From positions 6,014,001 through 6,078,000 of the forward strand of contig JAUKUA010000001.1 in NCBI GenBank assembly GCA_030549175.1: a stretch of 64,000 bases of DNA, in the 5' to 3' direction. Below are positions 48,257 through 60,343 of the stretch, in pieces. Positions within the stretch are counted from its first letter, which is position 1, and the number at the start of each line of letters is the position of its first letter. The position numbers and the translations under genes are program-made. The stretch comes from Lasiosphaeris hirsuta. Its lineage: Eukaryota > Ascomycota > Sordariomycetes > Sordariales > Lasiosphaeriaceae. A model generated the notes under the pieces. It saw only the letters and a program-made list of their open reading frames with translations. It was not told the origin of the DNA and searched no databases.

Positions 48257-51200
48257 TGTGGTAGTGGTTGTTTATGGCTTGAAAGGCCCTGTAGGAGTTG
48301 AGATCCGGGACTGGCGAAAGAAAAAGAAGAAAAAAGCCGGGGCTGCTAGCTCAGAGAGGGAGAGAGAGCTTGGTGCTTTTTGGGGCTTCTGGTGAAAAGT
48401 GCAAGAGAAGTGGTTGGAAGATGGGAGCTCAAGGAGAAATCTGGGAGAAGCAGTCAGTGGAGATCCGGGTTTATATGTCTGTGTGGTCGGCGGAACGGAG
48501 CCAGCGCTCGTTGCTCGCCCCTGGGCTTTCCCCGGTGCTTACCAAACTCCGAGGCGCCTCTCGTGTGTCGGGTCCAAAACATCGTCCATGGACGCTTCTC
48601 GCCTTTCGCGCCGTGCTCCGCACCTGTGCTCACATGAGCGCCCAGGCGCACTTCCCAATTCCCCATGCCGCACAACTCGTTTCACCACGGCGTATGATCA
48701 AGAGCCGGCAGGGCGCGGGTCCCATGATTGGGCTCAACCATGTTAAACCTGGTCGCCTCTCTGGAGCGACGGCGCGCAGCACGTGGGGTACTCAATTGGC
48801 GGTGGGAAAAAAGCAATGGCAATCCATTAGTTATCGGTACCTAATGCCTTTGCTATCCGCGTGCGCCGCGGCAAGCAGGGGGGGGGGGGAGAGGGGAAAG
48901 GGGGGCTACTACTGCGAGCGACGGGCACGCAAGCAGCAACACCCCAAAAGTACTCGTTCGACAATGGGGTGATAAAAACATCAGGAACGAGAGAGGTAGG
49001 GGCGGGAACAAGATGGGATAGGGTTTGATATTCCGGGGAATGTGGAGAAATAAGAGGCTCTGTCGCATGCCTGCGAGTCTGGGGCCCCAAGTTCCTCTCG
49101 AAGGCTCAAACCGGCACGATGTACCTCGACGTCAGGCTTCGGCCGCCGTTGATTGGCTCCGCGGAATCGTCCTCGAGGATATACCGGAAGCTATCCCAAC
49201 TGTCAGACGACACCCGGTTCCTGGCGCCCTGGGTAGTGGGTACGCGGGGAAGCCCGCTTGCGCGTGCATTGGATCTTTCAAACTTCAATCTCGAATCCAA
49301 TAACTATCGACTTTTAACACCTCGGTTCCCCAATCGACCATACGGTGGCCTTCCTCCAATTGATCTTTCCAGGTGTGGAAGCCTGACTCCAACGCCAGAC
49401 TCCAGCCCGAGGCTAGCCGCACGCAATCTTTCCCGTCACGATGTCGATTGACTCTGCTTTCTGCTGTCACGCGTGAGCGAAGGAAGACCTGCAAATGCTC
49501 CAAGCTGTCAAACTGTAGAACCGGAGCGATCTCCGCTACCTATGTGACCGGCACACACACATACCTCTATCGTCATTCCAGACACTTATATTTTCGGTCA
49601 CGTGTTTTTGGGCGAGCTCGACGTCTACCTTGACACGCCTTGGTCACGATGAGGAGCAACAAAATCCTGTCCAGGCCGCCCCTTCATGGAGGGCAACCAA
49701 TCGAGACACCATCGCCATGTCTCATACCGCCACGTCTTGATACCAAATCGCCGATTACGACGTGACGAATACGGCTGGAACCTGCTGTTGGCTAACTGGC
49801 GGATTCATCACAGTGAAACAGATTCTCGGCTGATTGGACGCCGCCAAGGTGAGCATTTCGTACCAAAGAGTTTCTATCAACCGGCCATCAACAGCGACAG
49901 TTCCGCATAATGATCCCGCCCCAAAGTCTGGAGCACGCGAAATCTGCTTCCGGGAAGATTAAGGGGATTATCACGCCGCGGTCCATGCCTCTGTGGTACA
50001 GATATGCTCTTTCAGGGGCATTTCCCGTGCTTCAACAACCATGCTTGTCATCTCGACGGGCCGGTGCGATGTCAGTCACTTCGGTCAAACACAACATCGG
50101 TGTGCTTCGACAGTCAGCGAGTGGGCAAATACGGTGTGCCCAACTCACCCGAACTGTTCTAGCACGTTGAACGACATGCAGTTGCGCCTCCGCGACGGCA
50201 CGAGCCAAGCTAGGGAGGGGCCCCAGCATCAATATCGAAATCGTGGAATGTGCTGCCACCCCCAAGGAACATCACAATACATCCCTCCCTTCCGGACTTT
50301 GATGGCTCGAAAGACCGCCTGGCCACTCTTGTCCTATCAACCGAGCAGACACAAAATGACGCAGCGCACATCGGAAACCACTTTTTGCTAATATCAGCTT
50401 ACTGCTTGCTGGGCAAGTCCGTTGGTGATAACGACGCCTCTTGCCGGGATCAAAAGGCAGGTAAGGTATCTTAGTCGACGTAATGAGGGTGGGTAAAAGT
50501 AACATGGTAACAACGATTCAGCTTGATTGCAGAGCATCCCTACCGACCAATCTGACCAATCTGACCCTGGTTTGCCGTCGTCCCGAGTAAGGGGTAGCGC
50601 CAAACTGACTGATGCTCGGACGAGGCAGCTGTGAGTCGTGCATAGTACACATTCCATGGCCAGAACTGCACCGCGCCACCCGGCCGAGCAGGGAGTTGGA
50701 ATTATATACTTTCCGGGGACCACCAGAACTCACTCGAAATTGGTTGGATATCGAAGGCTCGCTCTGGTCCTTGGACCTCGCTCATGTCTGCGGTCGTCGG
50801 CTCGTTGCCCGCCGGCGGCCGCGGAAAGAGTAACAAGGGCCGAGACAACGCCACGCAGAGCGCTTGTGATTATCCGCGAGCCCTTTGTTGTACCACCCCA
50901 AGCGAGCGGCTGCCCCTGGCTCTGCGACTCAGGACGCCCCTGCTCATGGTACCGAGCCAACGGTTCGGGCGCTTACAACGGTCTCTGATTGGTGACAACC
51001 CGCGCAACTGTGGCATCCGTCACAGACATATAATCGCGAGAACCGCGTTCATGAACCATGGTCCAGCAGGTGAGGGACCGTGTCAGGCTACTCGGGCATG
51101 GGTTTGGGGTGTTGTTCAGTGTGTGCTGCTTGCCGGAAGACCGTCCATTGCATGCCGTCCCCGCCTCTCCTGGCCGCCAAGCGGGCTGAGACTGGCATCA

Positions 51201-53726
51201 TTTTCCCATCTGCCAATCTTTGTGCCCAACAGCCACCCGCCGCAGGAAGCGCTCCGGTCCGGGGTCGCTGCCTCGAGACGGCAGGTGAAAGCCCCTCTAG
51301 CTATCATGCACGGCACTCGATCCGAGCATGGAAGACTAGGTAGGCAGCGCTCTTCTCTCTTCTTCCACGGTAATGATGGGCTGGTGACCGAGTACCCAGA
51401 TTGAGCCAAAGAGATGGCGTGCCAGTTGCCCTCAACATTGGCCGGAGCCCAGGGGCGCAGCCCGGCAAGAAGCCCTATCTCGTCTCGCAGGGCCTATCGC
51501 TGTCAGTCGAGTTTAGAGGAAGGGGGTCAACAACCCCGTATCTTGCCCCGCCGTAGAACCATCAACATTGACAGGATGTGGTTCTGCAGTGCGGAAGATG
51601 TATTGACGCCTACATCTACTCTTCCCGAAAATCCTATCCGGCAAGGCCGCAGGGAGGCAGCAGTGCATGGCAGCCCCCAGAAAGCACACGAGCGAAGATA
51701 GTATTCATGACGGATGCTCGCCTAAACCCCTGGGGCGGGCCGAGCTGGAGGCCGATTTCTCAAGGGGAACTGCAAGCCCAAGGGCTATGTCGACCAAAAA
51801 TGCGGACAGAAACGATTGGGCGACCCGTTGTGAAGACCGAGCCTGGCCGCCATCATGGGCCGTGCGAGGCTGTTCTCGAAGCTGGCGAAGTAGAGAAATA
51901 GAACACATAATTGCGCTTCGTTGAGGCGTCCTTCGGGTCTATTGCGCAAGTCATGCATGGCCCGATGGACGGACTCCAACAGACAACGACGGAGAGTGCG
52001 CGGGATGAGCGGGATGAGCTGGATGAGCGGCGACACTAATTAGGAAGCCGTGTCACGACTGGATCATCAACAAACCGACGAAAAAAGAAGAGCCAGTGGG
52101 CCGGCGGATTGCAGGTCGCTCATGAGTGTCTTCTGTCTTCTGTGGGGTTACTGCTAGCGTTTACCAGCGACTCCTGCCCTAGTGTTAAATCCTGATTTTT
52201 GCGGAGCAGATGCACGAGATATTGCCAATGGAGGGCGCGGTTTGCAGCGACGCAGGAAACCGGGGAGGTGTGATTCCCAGGCTAGGCTGTGACGTTTCTC
52301 TTAAACGGTTGCTTGCTGCTGGTTGGTGTGTCTGTAAGGGGAAACGCACGGGCCCATGTCAAAAACAACCCAGGCCATGCATGCCATATGTCCGTTGCAC
52401 TTGCCAACATTCGGCCTTCAACTAAGTCGGCAGCTCTTTAGGTAGGTGGCTAACGCAAAAATTGCTTCCATCCACCTCGACCTGGGAGTGTGCGTGACAA
52501 CGGCGCCAGGCTCTTCTGGGCTTCATACCTGAGATGACCTAATCCAATAACCCGAGATGCCGCCTCTCCGCGCTCTGTGCGCATATTCGTACACATGCGG
52601 CAGACGGAACCCGCGATGCACCCGTCTCCAGTTCCGGGCACTGGCAGCCATTCTTACCAGGCCCAGAAAAGAATCTGGACGACGATTGCCTGGACAGACG
52701 AAGGATGGCCAGCGAGCCTTCTTGTATTACCAATAACCCTCCCAGCATGCAAAGATTCAAACGCTTTGCCGTTCCTACTCGACAACCGGCTTCGTATTGT
52801 TGTATACTGTGAATGCCGCCCCCACAGTGTCAGCCCATACCCGATGGGCAGCCCTGTCAACGGCGGCATCGTGGATTCTCCGTCCTCCCTCCCGCGAGTT
52901 ATCCTCGACGAGTGGGGGGGGGGGAGCGGGAGAGGCGGGAGCTCTAGACCAAGACTCCCGCCATGCGATGTAGCTTCAAGATTCTTTCGACGCTCTGTCG
53001 ATCCAAAATTGCAGTTGCGGATATGCGACCCTTCCCACCAGCCCGACCCCCCCTCTGTACCTTACTACACCACTACAGATCTGAGCTTGCCGTCCAGCAC
53101 GTCCTTCAGTGCGAAGTACCACAGCCCCCCTTCGGCTGCGTCTACGAGTACGCAAGGGAAAGCTAGATGGTGATGCTTCACTCTGTAGCCATGTGTAAAT
53201 CATCAGCCTTGCGCCCTGCCTAGTCTCGGGAAGGCACAAAACGGTGGTCTGTCTCCAGCCAGTCCATGATCTGGCTAATAGTTTGGTGCCAGGAACACAA
53301 GACATGCGGCATGCATGCTGTCCTGCTCTTCTCTACGTACCAGGGGTCCCTGTTCCGCGGTGCTGCTTCCCGTCTAGGCGTACTTCGCCTCTCCTAGCTG
53401 AAGGAGGTAGTTCGCTGCGGGTGTTCACGTTGAGCAACGTGTCAAGCCATGCCGGCCCAGTCCGATCCAGTGCTCTTGCGGCAAGCCCTAGGTTTCTAGA
53501 CGCGGCCGCCGACAGGATAGAGTGCCGCATACCACCACCAGACAGGGCATAATCGATCCCGCAATCGTTCCGAAGACGGTCCTACCTACATGAGCGGGAT
53601 GGTGCCCAACGATGCCGGAACACACCACGGCACAGCACACGGCCACCCTGAAAGGGCCTCCTCACCTACCGACAGTGTCCGAAGCCATCGATACCATACC
53701 TCTCCCGCACTGGTCCATATTCTTTG

Positions 53727-53741
53727 CCCCCCCCCCCCCCC
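53727..53741. repeat. Poly-C run (15 bp)
   Basis: Fifteen C in a row on the plus strand, followed by TCCCCC. It is inside the gene-poor tract and has no assigned role. Confidence 0.9.
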
Positions 53742-54233
53742 TCCCCCGGTCTGAGAGCGAGTATGCAAGCTAGACAAGTGGCCAACCTGCTTGCCTGTCC
53801 AACTCGACCAACGTGGAGAAATCTCCCCGACCCGTCACGGGTGATAGGTCCGGGTGTTCATACCCACCCCTACCCCCTTGCCGTTCCATCCCTCCCCCCC
53901 AGATCGTCCCACCCGCACCCTGATTACCACATGTATCAGGTACCCACGAACAGAATGAGTACATGCAACTATGGAGTAGCCCGAGAGCCCACATTTCTAT
54001 ACTCCCTACTCAAAATACCTTCGGTGGTATTTCACGATCAGCACCAACAGCTTCCATCCAGCCTCGCCCGTCTTGCCACATTGCCTTGATATCCTGGCTA
54101 CCAACGGGAGAAGGAGCAATACATGACCTGTATGCTAGTTTCAGCCATATAATTGGGTGACTGCGACATCAAGTGTCATACCCCATGTCCTTATGTCAGA
54201 AGATCCTTCACACCGGGCCTTTGATGGCAAATC

Positions 54234-54240
54234 TATAAGG
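54234..54240 (+). promoter_or_regulatory. TATA-like element upstream of the small Cys/His ORF
   Basis: TATAAGG lies about 165 bp before the ATG at 54404. It is followed by an A/C- and CT-rich leader of the kind seen in fungal genes, which supports transcription here. Confidence 0.4.
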
Positions 54241-54403
54241 ACCACAGCCAGCCTCACACACTCCCAATCAGCTTGACCTTCTCCATCGTCACCACTTGAC
54301 TTTCGACCTTCGCCACGACGACAACACCGCAAAAGCAACTACCTTATCCCCGCCAACCCATTATCCCGCGCCAAAGCTAGGATCATCGAGCAAAGCAATC
54401 AAG

Positions 54404-54589
54404 ATGTGTCAAAGTATTACCTGGTACTACGAAGAGTGCTCCCACACTACCCTGGAATTTGCAAAATGCGGTGCGAATAACAGCGCCAGACCAACGGAGG
54501 ATTGCCCCAGAGGCATACATTCTTCTACCCACACACACGCCGGGCACTGTGGGTGCGGCGGTACCAGGTCCAGCCACCGTCGCCGTTAG
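54404..54589 (+). CDS. Candidate 61-residue Cys/His-rich protein of unknown function
   Basis: A short ORF that looks like a gene rather than noise. It starts MCQSITWYYEECSHTTLEFAKC, which has paired cysteines and a histidine (C-x8-C-x-H-x7-C). It continues with a second cluster, DCPRG, then THTHAGHCGCGG, so metal binding is plausible. The C-terminus is basic (RSSHRRR). A TATA-like element and a CT/CA-rich leader precede it. I recall small fungal proteins beginning in a similar way but cannot name a family. The 3' end could be spliced, since GTAAGA occurs soon after the stop. This is the only coding candidate I can support in a 12 kb tract. Confidence 0.5.
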   Translation: MCQSITWYYEECSHTTLEFAKCGANNSARPTEDCPRGIHSSTHTHAGHCGCGGTRSSHRRR

Positions 54590-56466
54590 TGTCGGGTTGC
54601 TGGTAAGAATAATTTGGTTCATACTCTATCCCCCAGACGGCGTTGGTGCAATGGCCTGACCTTGATTTTGCCCTCAAAGTAGATTCCCCTCCCCCAGCCC
54701 CGTACACAGCTTCCTCGGAACCTCCTGAGCTCTTAGAGGAGTCAACTACAACCGCCCCCCTGCCTCCTTTGCGCGCGCATCATCGTGGCTCTTGCATGCG
54801 CGGACAAGACTCGACCTTGGCTGGGGCTGAAGAAGACGGGAGATATGGAGAGTGTGGAAGGGACGGGAGGGACCCAGGTTCCGTCTGGTTCAGCTATGGA
54901 TTATCATCGTGCCTCAGACTCTGCCAGGTCTCTGGGACTGTGCTTGGGAGACAAGACTTGGCGCGGCGTGGTTTTAATATTCGTGTCTCTTTTTCCTGTT
55001 ACCTTGTCCGAATCTTCTTGGCTGGCATTGCGAGAATCTGCTTCGCGGTTCTTGCCCCTTTCTTCCTTTCTAGCTCATCCTTACGTTACCCTAGATGGCT
55101 TGATTATCGATGATTTGGTGCACCTGTTCTCCTCCAGCGGGTGTATATTCTATTGACCTGCTACCCACCCTTTGAGACTGCTCCTTAGACCCACCGAGGA
55201 TGGGCAGCGATATTGCCCTCCTGCAAGTGATGGTGCGGCCCGCACAGAGATCCTTTGATCTGACGTATGCATACGGGGCGTTGTTTACATGGCGGGGCCT
55301 ATGCGGTGTATGTTGGCGGCCCAGCATGGCCCTGTAGGGCTGCTGGAGTGGGAAGGATGACGCCCTGAGGGCTAGATTAGACGCATGTCTTACGGCTATC
55401 ACTTGGGGCTGGAAAAGATCCAACTGTGCAGCTTAACTCCTGCACATACAACCTGCCTTTGACTATCGACTGAATTCTCCAGTATTCCCCTGCTGCCGGG
55501 TTGTCTTTTGGTCAGCCGGTTGAATCCGTCTACTGCATATCTATCTGGGTTTGGTGGTTGTGCTTGCACTTACGATTGTTGGTTGGCGGGCTGGCAAGGG
55601 GTTGTGTATCGTCACTTTGTGTTCCCTTTGCGTCACTCGGTGACGGGCAGGGATATGAAGGGAGCATACCAAGGTAGGTGGGTGCCTTTGGTCAAAAGGG
55701 GGAGTTGAAACCTCGAGGGCATTAAGGAACAACTCATCCTTGGAATAACAGTTCCCACCATTTTCGGTGAGCTTAGGGTCGGCGCCAGGGACGACAGAGG
55801 GTAAGGCTTGATTTGAAAGGCCAGTCTGGCCCTGTTTGCAGACTTAGGTTTATTTTAAGTGATTAGATCGCCCCTTGGCTTCGTTCCTGCTACCAAGGAT
55901 TCGTACGCTGTCCCTTTTCTTCCTTCTTGTTAGATTTGGGATCGGCAGAGAGAACGGGAAGGATTCGGGCTATGGGGACCCCAAATGATCGATTACCGCA
56001 CGTAAGGAGGGTTAAGGATCACTGTGCCCCCCAATGGAGGCATCGCAAACACAGCCATAGCTAAGAAAAGTACTCCACCTACACACTTACATGTTGCGCA
56101 ACAGGCGGGAGGACCCCTTGGAGTCCTTTTTTATTCTTTCACGGGAGTGACGGCTGCAACCGACGCTCCCGAGATGGATTTCGGTCTGGTGGGAGGTCTC
56201 ATACAATGTGTAACATCGGGCAGTTTTTTTTTCTTCTCCTGTTTGCCAATGAGCAGCGGGCCGTTCACCTTGGGTTCTGAGAATTTACCCCCGAGCGGCA
56301 GAATACAGAAACAACCGAGTAGGTTGTTCTGTGTTGCGGGGAGCCCATTGGGGGACCTATACCATACCTCCCCGACGCTGTCCCACGCCCACACTGCCCC
56401 TATACGGAGCACATAACCCTCCCCTTGGATCTATCTGCCTACTGCGCGAATTTCTTCAGCTCTCTC

Positions 56467-56507
<41 letters not shown>

Positions 56508-59500
56508 AAAAGTTAAGGTATCTTACTCCCGTGTTTCTAAGCGCGCAGCTGCAAGGTGCAACGTCGGGGGTGGTGGGAGTTGAAAGGGTGACTCAAAGTC
56601 TTCAAAACCACCGCGTGTGGTTCGCTCAGGCGTGTTGGCTTGCAGGTTGTGGAGATCAAAGTACTGTATGTCTCCGACAGTGCAGGTGCGGATGCGAGAG
56701 ACGCAGCCGGGCCCCATCATGTGTTTTTTGCTTTGTACTCGTGGGTTGCATGTGAGATGCCCTGTGCGAGACTGCAAGACTGCGAGGCAAGACAAGTCTG
56801 GGGGTCTGGGCCGGGCACTCCTGACCGTGGGGAAGAATTTCTCGAATCATCGAGATTTTGAGCCGCAGCCAGTCAAAAAGACGGAGGGTCATTCATTTCC
56901 CTGGTTACCATTGGGGGCTATCTCTCATTTTCCTTCCCTCTGTGTCTCGTTATTGCACTTGCGGACCCCATACATCCTTTCAATATGGATTCTCGATCCT
57001 GATGCAAAGCACCGCATCGTGTCTATTATCTGCGAAATACATTGAAAAGAAATAACACCTGATCGGAGGGTGTGGCGGGAGGCGACTTTCAGACGAGCAG
57101 AATACGAGACCGCTACGGGTATTCGTATTACAGCGAGCAACGCGCCACGACCGAAAGACAGACGCCTCCACGCGGGCGGCTGCGCTCCTGGCGCGGATGG
57201 GATGGCGGGCATTGGGATAAGACGAAACGGATGGCGGCCGACGTTGAAAGGTTTGCGCAGAACCCTTTGACGTGACGATGCGGCGGACTTTGCAGATGGC
57301 GTCATTATCTCAAGTCCGACAGCAGGCAAACAGTCTGTAATGCGCTAGTAGTTGCACTGTACACACGACACAAGAGGTCTTCGCCAGAACATGAACTGCA
57401 CCCCAGACCGCGGCTCGACGGCCAACCACTGACTCTCTCCTCTCTCTCACCTTGGCTGGTGCCCATGGCTCCCGGCGGCGGCGGCAAACCTTCCGCTGCG
57501 TCCACTGCTGTCAACGTGAAACGCCGGGGATAATCTGTGTGGTTTGGCAATTCCGAGGTTTGACAAGAAGGGTAAAAAACACTCCGAAATCTGACAACTG
57601 CAAGAAACCCTCTCCGACGGGACCTAAGTAAGATGCCCATGCCGCAAAACACCTGACATTCTAGATCCTGTACTGCCTTGGTTGGTGGAACCGGGCTCTG
57701 CTCACCTGATCAGCCGATGTATTTTTTTCTTTTTGAAAAGTACCTTTGGTCGAAGGAGGAGCACTTACATGCTTTTATCGGGGCGAAGCCTGGGCGGTAC
57801 AAGCCCGGGTTTGGGAAGTTCCGTCATGATCCAACCACCCACAGCTCGCTAGAATGTTAGTTTTGCAACTTTTCATTGAGATAGTGAGAATATCGTAAAC
57901 AGAACAGCACTTGTGGTTGGCTGTGGAACGACAATGAATGAGGACGGGTGGAGAGAGAGAGAGAGGGGCCGAATCACCAGCAGACCCTTGGGAGCCAAGG
58001 CCCATCATACAAGACGGCTCGCCGCCAGGTGTGGGGGTCGAGGGATGGGACAAACGTAATGTCGGTAGATCTAACACCTAAGAAAGGCAAATAGTGGTTT
58101 TCATCAGGGTCAAGGTCGGTGCCTAGTTGCCTTGCTGGTGTTTCGATTCGTATGCAAAGTCAATGGAGGCCGATGGAGTCGCCAGGCATTGGATACCACT
58201 GCCATTCGAGGAGATTTGCCTACGTGCCTGCCTAGTGTGAACTCACACTTTCCTTGTACGGTGCTGCTGCTGTGACTGGGTGCTGCGTCTGCATGCCATG
58301 GATCCCTCTCTCCCCCGCTTGGTGCACGGTCAATGTCAGGGCGGTGTCGCCCGCTGTACTTCGTACCTACGCCCAACTCCTTGCTTCGCCGCAACACCAA
58401 GGCTCTGCCCACAAAGGGGGAGCGGGGGAAAGGGGTGAGGAGGGAGGGAAACGCCCTGGTTACTGATCGACTTCCTGCACCACAACCAGATGGAACAAGC
58501 GACTAAGCGCGGCTGGGTTAGGCGCCGGACCAATCGGCACCAGAATTCGGCCATGACTGGACGACCAGGACGGCACTCGCTAATGCAACCCTGCATGATC
58601 TTTGCAACCTTGCAGGAGAGGTTTTAGCATAGGCTCATGGCCACAACATGGCCATGTATATTCGCTCGCATGTATGCTCGAGGGTCTGTGTGTATGTAGG
58701 CAGCCTGGGTACATACATACCATACATACATTATACCTTTGCGTCTGCAATTCAACCTCTCTCTTCGCCTGTGCCGCCTCCTCACAGTATGGGCATGTGA
58801 GCCCCTTCGAGACACTCGATATCGCGGCTGAGTCCGGGATGGAAAGGTGTGCTGATCGGACGGCAACCTAAGGATGCAGGGTAAGGCAGGACAGGGTATA
58901 CGTCGACAAGTTGGGAATGTTGCGATCGAATTTCCAATTAGATGTGCCCTTCTCTACCGGGTAAAGGACGCGGAAGCTGCTAGGCTTTGGTTATCGGTGT
59001 GTCCGCGTGAACAGACGCGCCCTGCCACCGACTGCAACCTTTGCGGCGTGCACAGGCATGGATATGCGCAACCTGAGATTGGGTAGGCACCACCAATATC
59101 GGATATATCAGCCTTGAATACATTTTTTGTTGGTGATTTTCCTGGGGGCTGCCCCAAGGGACGCCCGTCGATGCCGTACCATTACAAGGATAAGTAGGTA
59201 TCTGCCCAGTATTTCTTTACATGCGCTTATTTGCATACCCGGAAACTCAATTTCTGCTTCGCATCTGTACAAGTAGGTACCTATACTTTGCCGAACCTTT
59301 GATAGACCAACCTCGCTTTTGATCCGCTACCCAATAAACAGTCCGCTCCCACAGGAAAAGGCCTTGCTGTGTTCCAGTCCGCTTAGAGGTTTAGACTGTG
59401 TCGTGCGTGTCTGGATAGGGGGAGGCAGTGACCGCGGCCGAGTCCAATAATGATGATCCTCTTCCTCCACATCTGCACCGGAACCCGTCTTGACTACCAT

Positions 59501-60343
59501 AATAGCAATCTCATTCAGCCTTCCGAGTTTGAGCATCTCGAGCTTCAGCCGCCCACGGAATGCGAAGATTGTGGCAGCCCAAATGACGAGTGCATTTCCT
59601 AATTGCGTTGCATGTGACCCCTCGCACTCAGTAAGGGTCTCGTTCTTCTTGGCCGAGGCTGTATAGCAGCCCTGTTTCTACGGCACACCAGACCCAACCT
59701 GACCCAACGTCGACTGCAGCCTGCTGTCTTGGTATTCGTTTCCATCGGTTTCCACCCACCCTTGCAAGACACTGCTTGGGGCATCCCTGGTCCCAACATA
59801 ATCAGCACGTGCGACTAGGCCATCATCGATGATTTTGTGAGCTTCATCTGTTATCAACGGCGACCTATGTATGTCTGCCGGAGCCAAGCTTGGCTCTCGT
59901 ATCGATCGCTACTGTACAATTCATTACATAGCCTCCTTTCCCGACCTTCTCGTGCCCGCCCCTCCAATATCGCGACGCTTCCCGCAAGCTGAGTGACCAA
60001 TCTTGTGCTCTTCTGGCTTGTCTTTACACCCATTTATGTCTAGGGCCCGAAATGCATCTTTTCTCCAGTCTTGACCCCATAATCATGCCGTCGCTGTATC
60101 TATCAACTAGAAGGCTAAATCCCCCACATAATTCCTGAACGAAATGGCAAAAATGAGGTAGAGAAACCCCGAGCAACTTTCTCCTCTCTTGAAAGAGGCA
60201 TCCTGCGCCTCCACCGAGATAAATCAACTCTCGGCCATCAAGGCGGGCTGAATCAGTCATTCGTTGGCGACGTAGGTGAGCTGAGAGAGTAGGTTGTCAG
60301 CAAATGGGATTCATAGTTAATGGTATACCATGGCAAACACTCA
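54590..60343. other. Gene-poor tract, right part
   Basis: 5.8 kb between the small Cys/His ORF and the 3' end of RPB1. Open frames are short and unconvincing. It contains a CT/CA microsatellite at 56458-56506 and ATAC-type repeats near 58710-58735. No RNA gene or mobile element is recognised. Confidence 0.4.
56458..56506. repeat. Compound CT/CA microsatellite
   Basis: A (CT)n tract of about 35 bp with one interruption runs directly into (CA)n and then A's. The simple-sequence repeat lies in non-coding DNA. Confidence 0.9.

Larger units (their letters stand above)
48257..54403. other. Gene-poor tract, left part
   Basis: 6.1 kb without a supported gene. It has normal base composition rather than strong AT richness. 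It contains homopolymer runs: G at 48880-48890 and 52914-52922, and 15 C at 53727-53741. A tandem GGATGAGC-type unit lies near 52002-52030. Open frames of up to about 206 codons (50784-51404) look random. The left end holds the promoter of the 109-residue gene. Confidence 0.4.

Noticed and set aside
50784..51404. 206-codon ORF in the gene-poor tract
   Set aside because: Composition and sequence look random, with no motif and no supporting promoter or splice pattern.
52577..53173. 198-codon ORF in the gene-poor tract
   Set aside because: No recognisable domain, and it contains the translation of a homopolymer run.
48257..60343. Centromere or RIP-mutated transposon island
   Set aside because: The base composition is not strongly AT-rich, and no transposon coding remnants or long repeats are visible.
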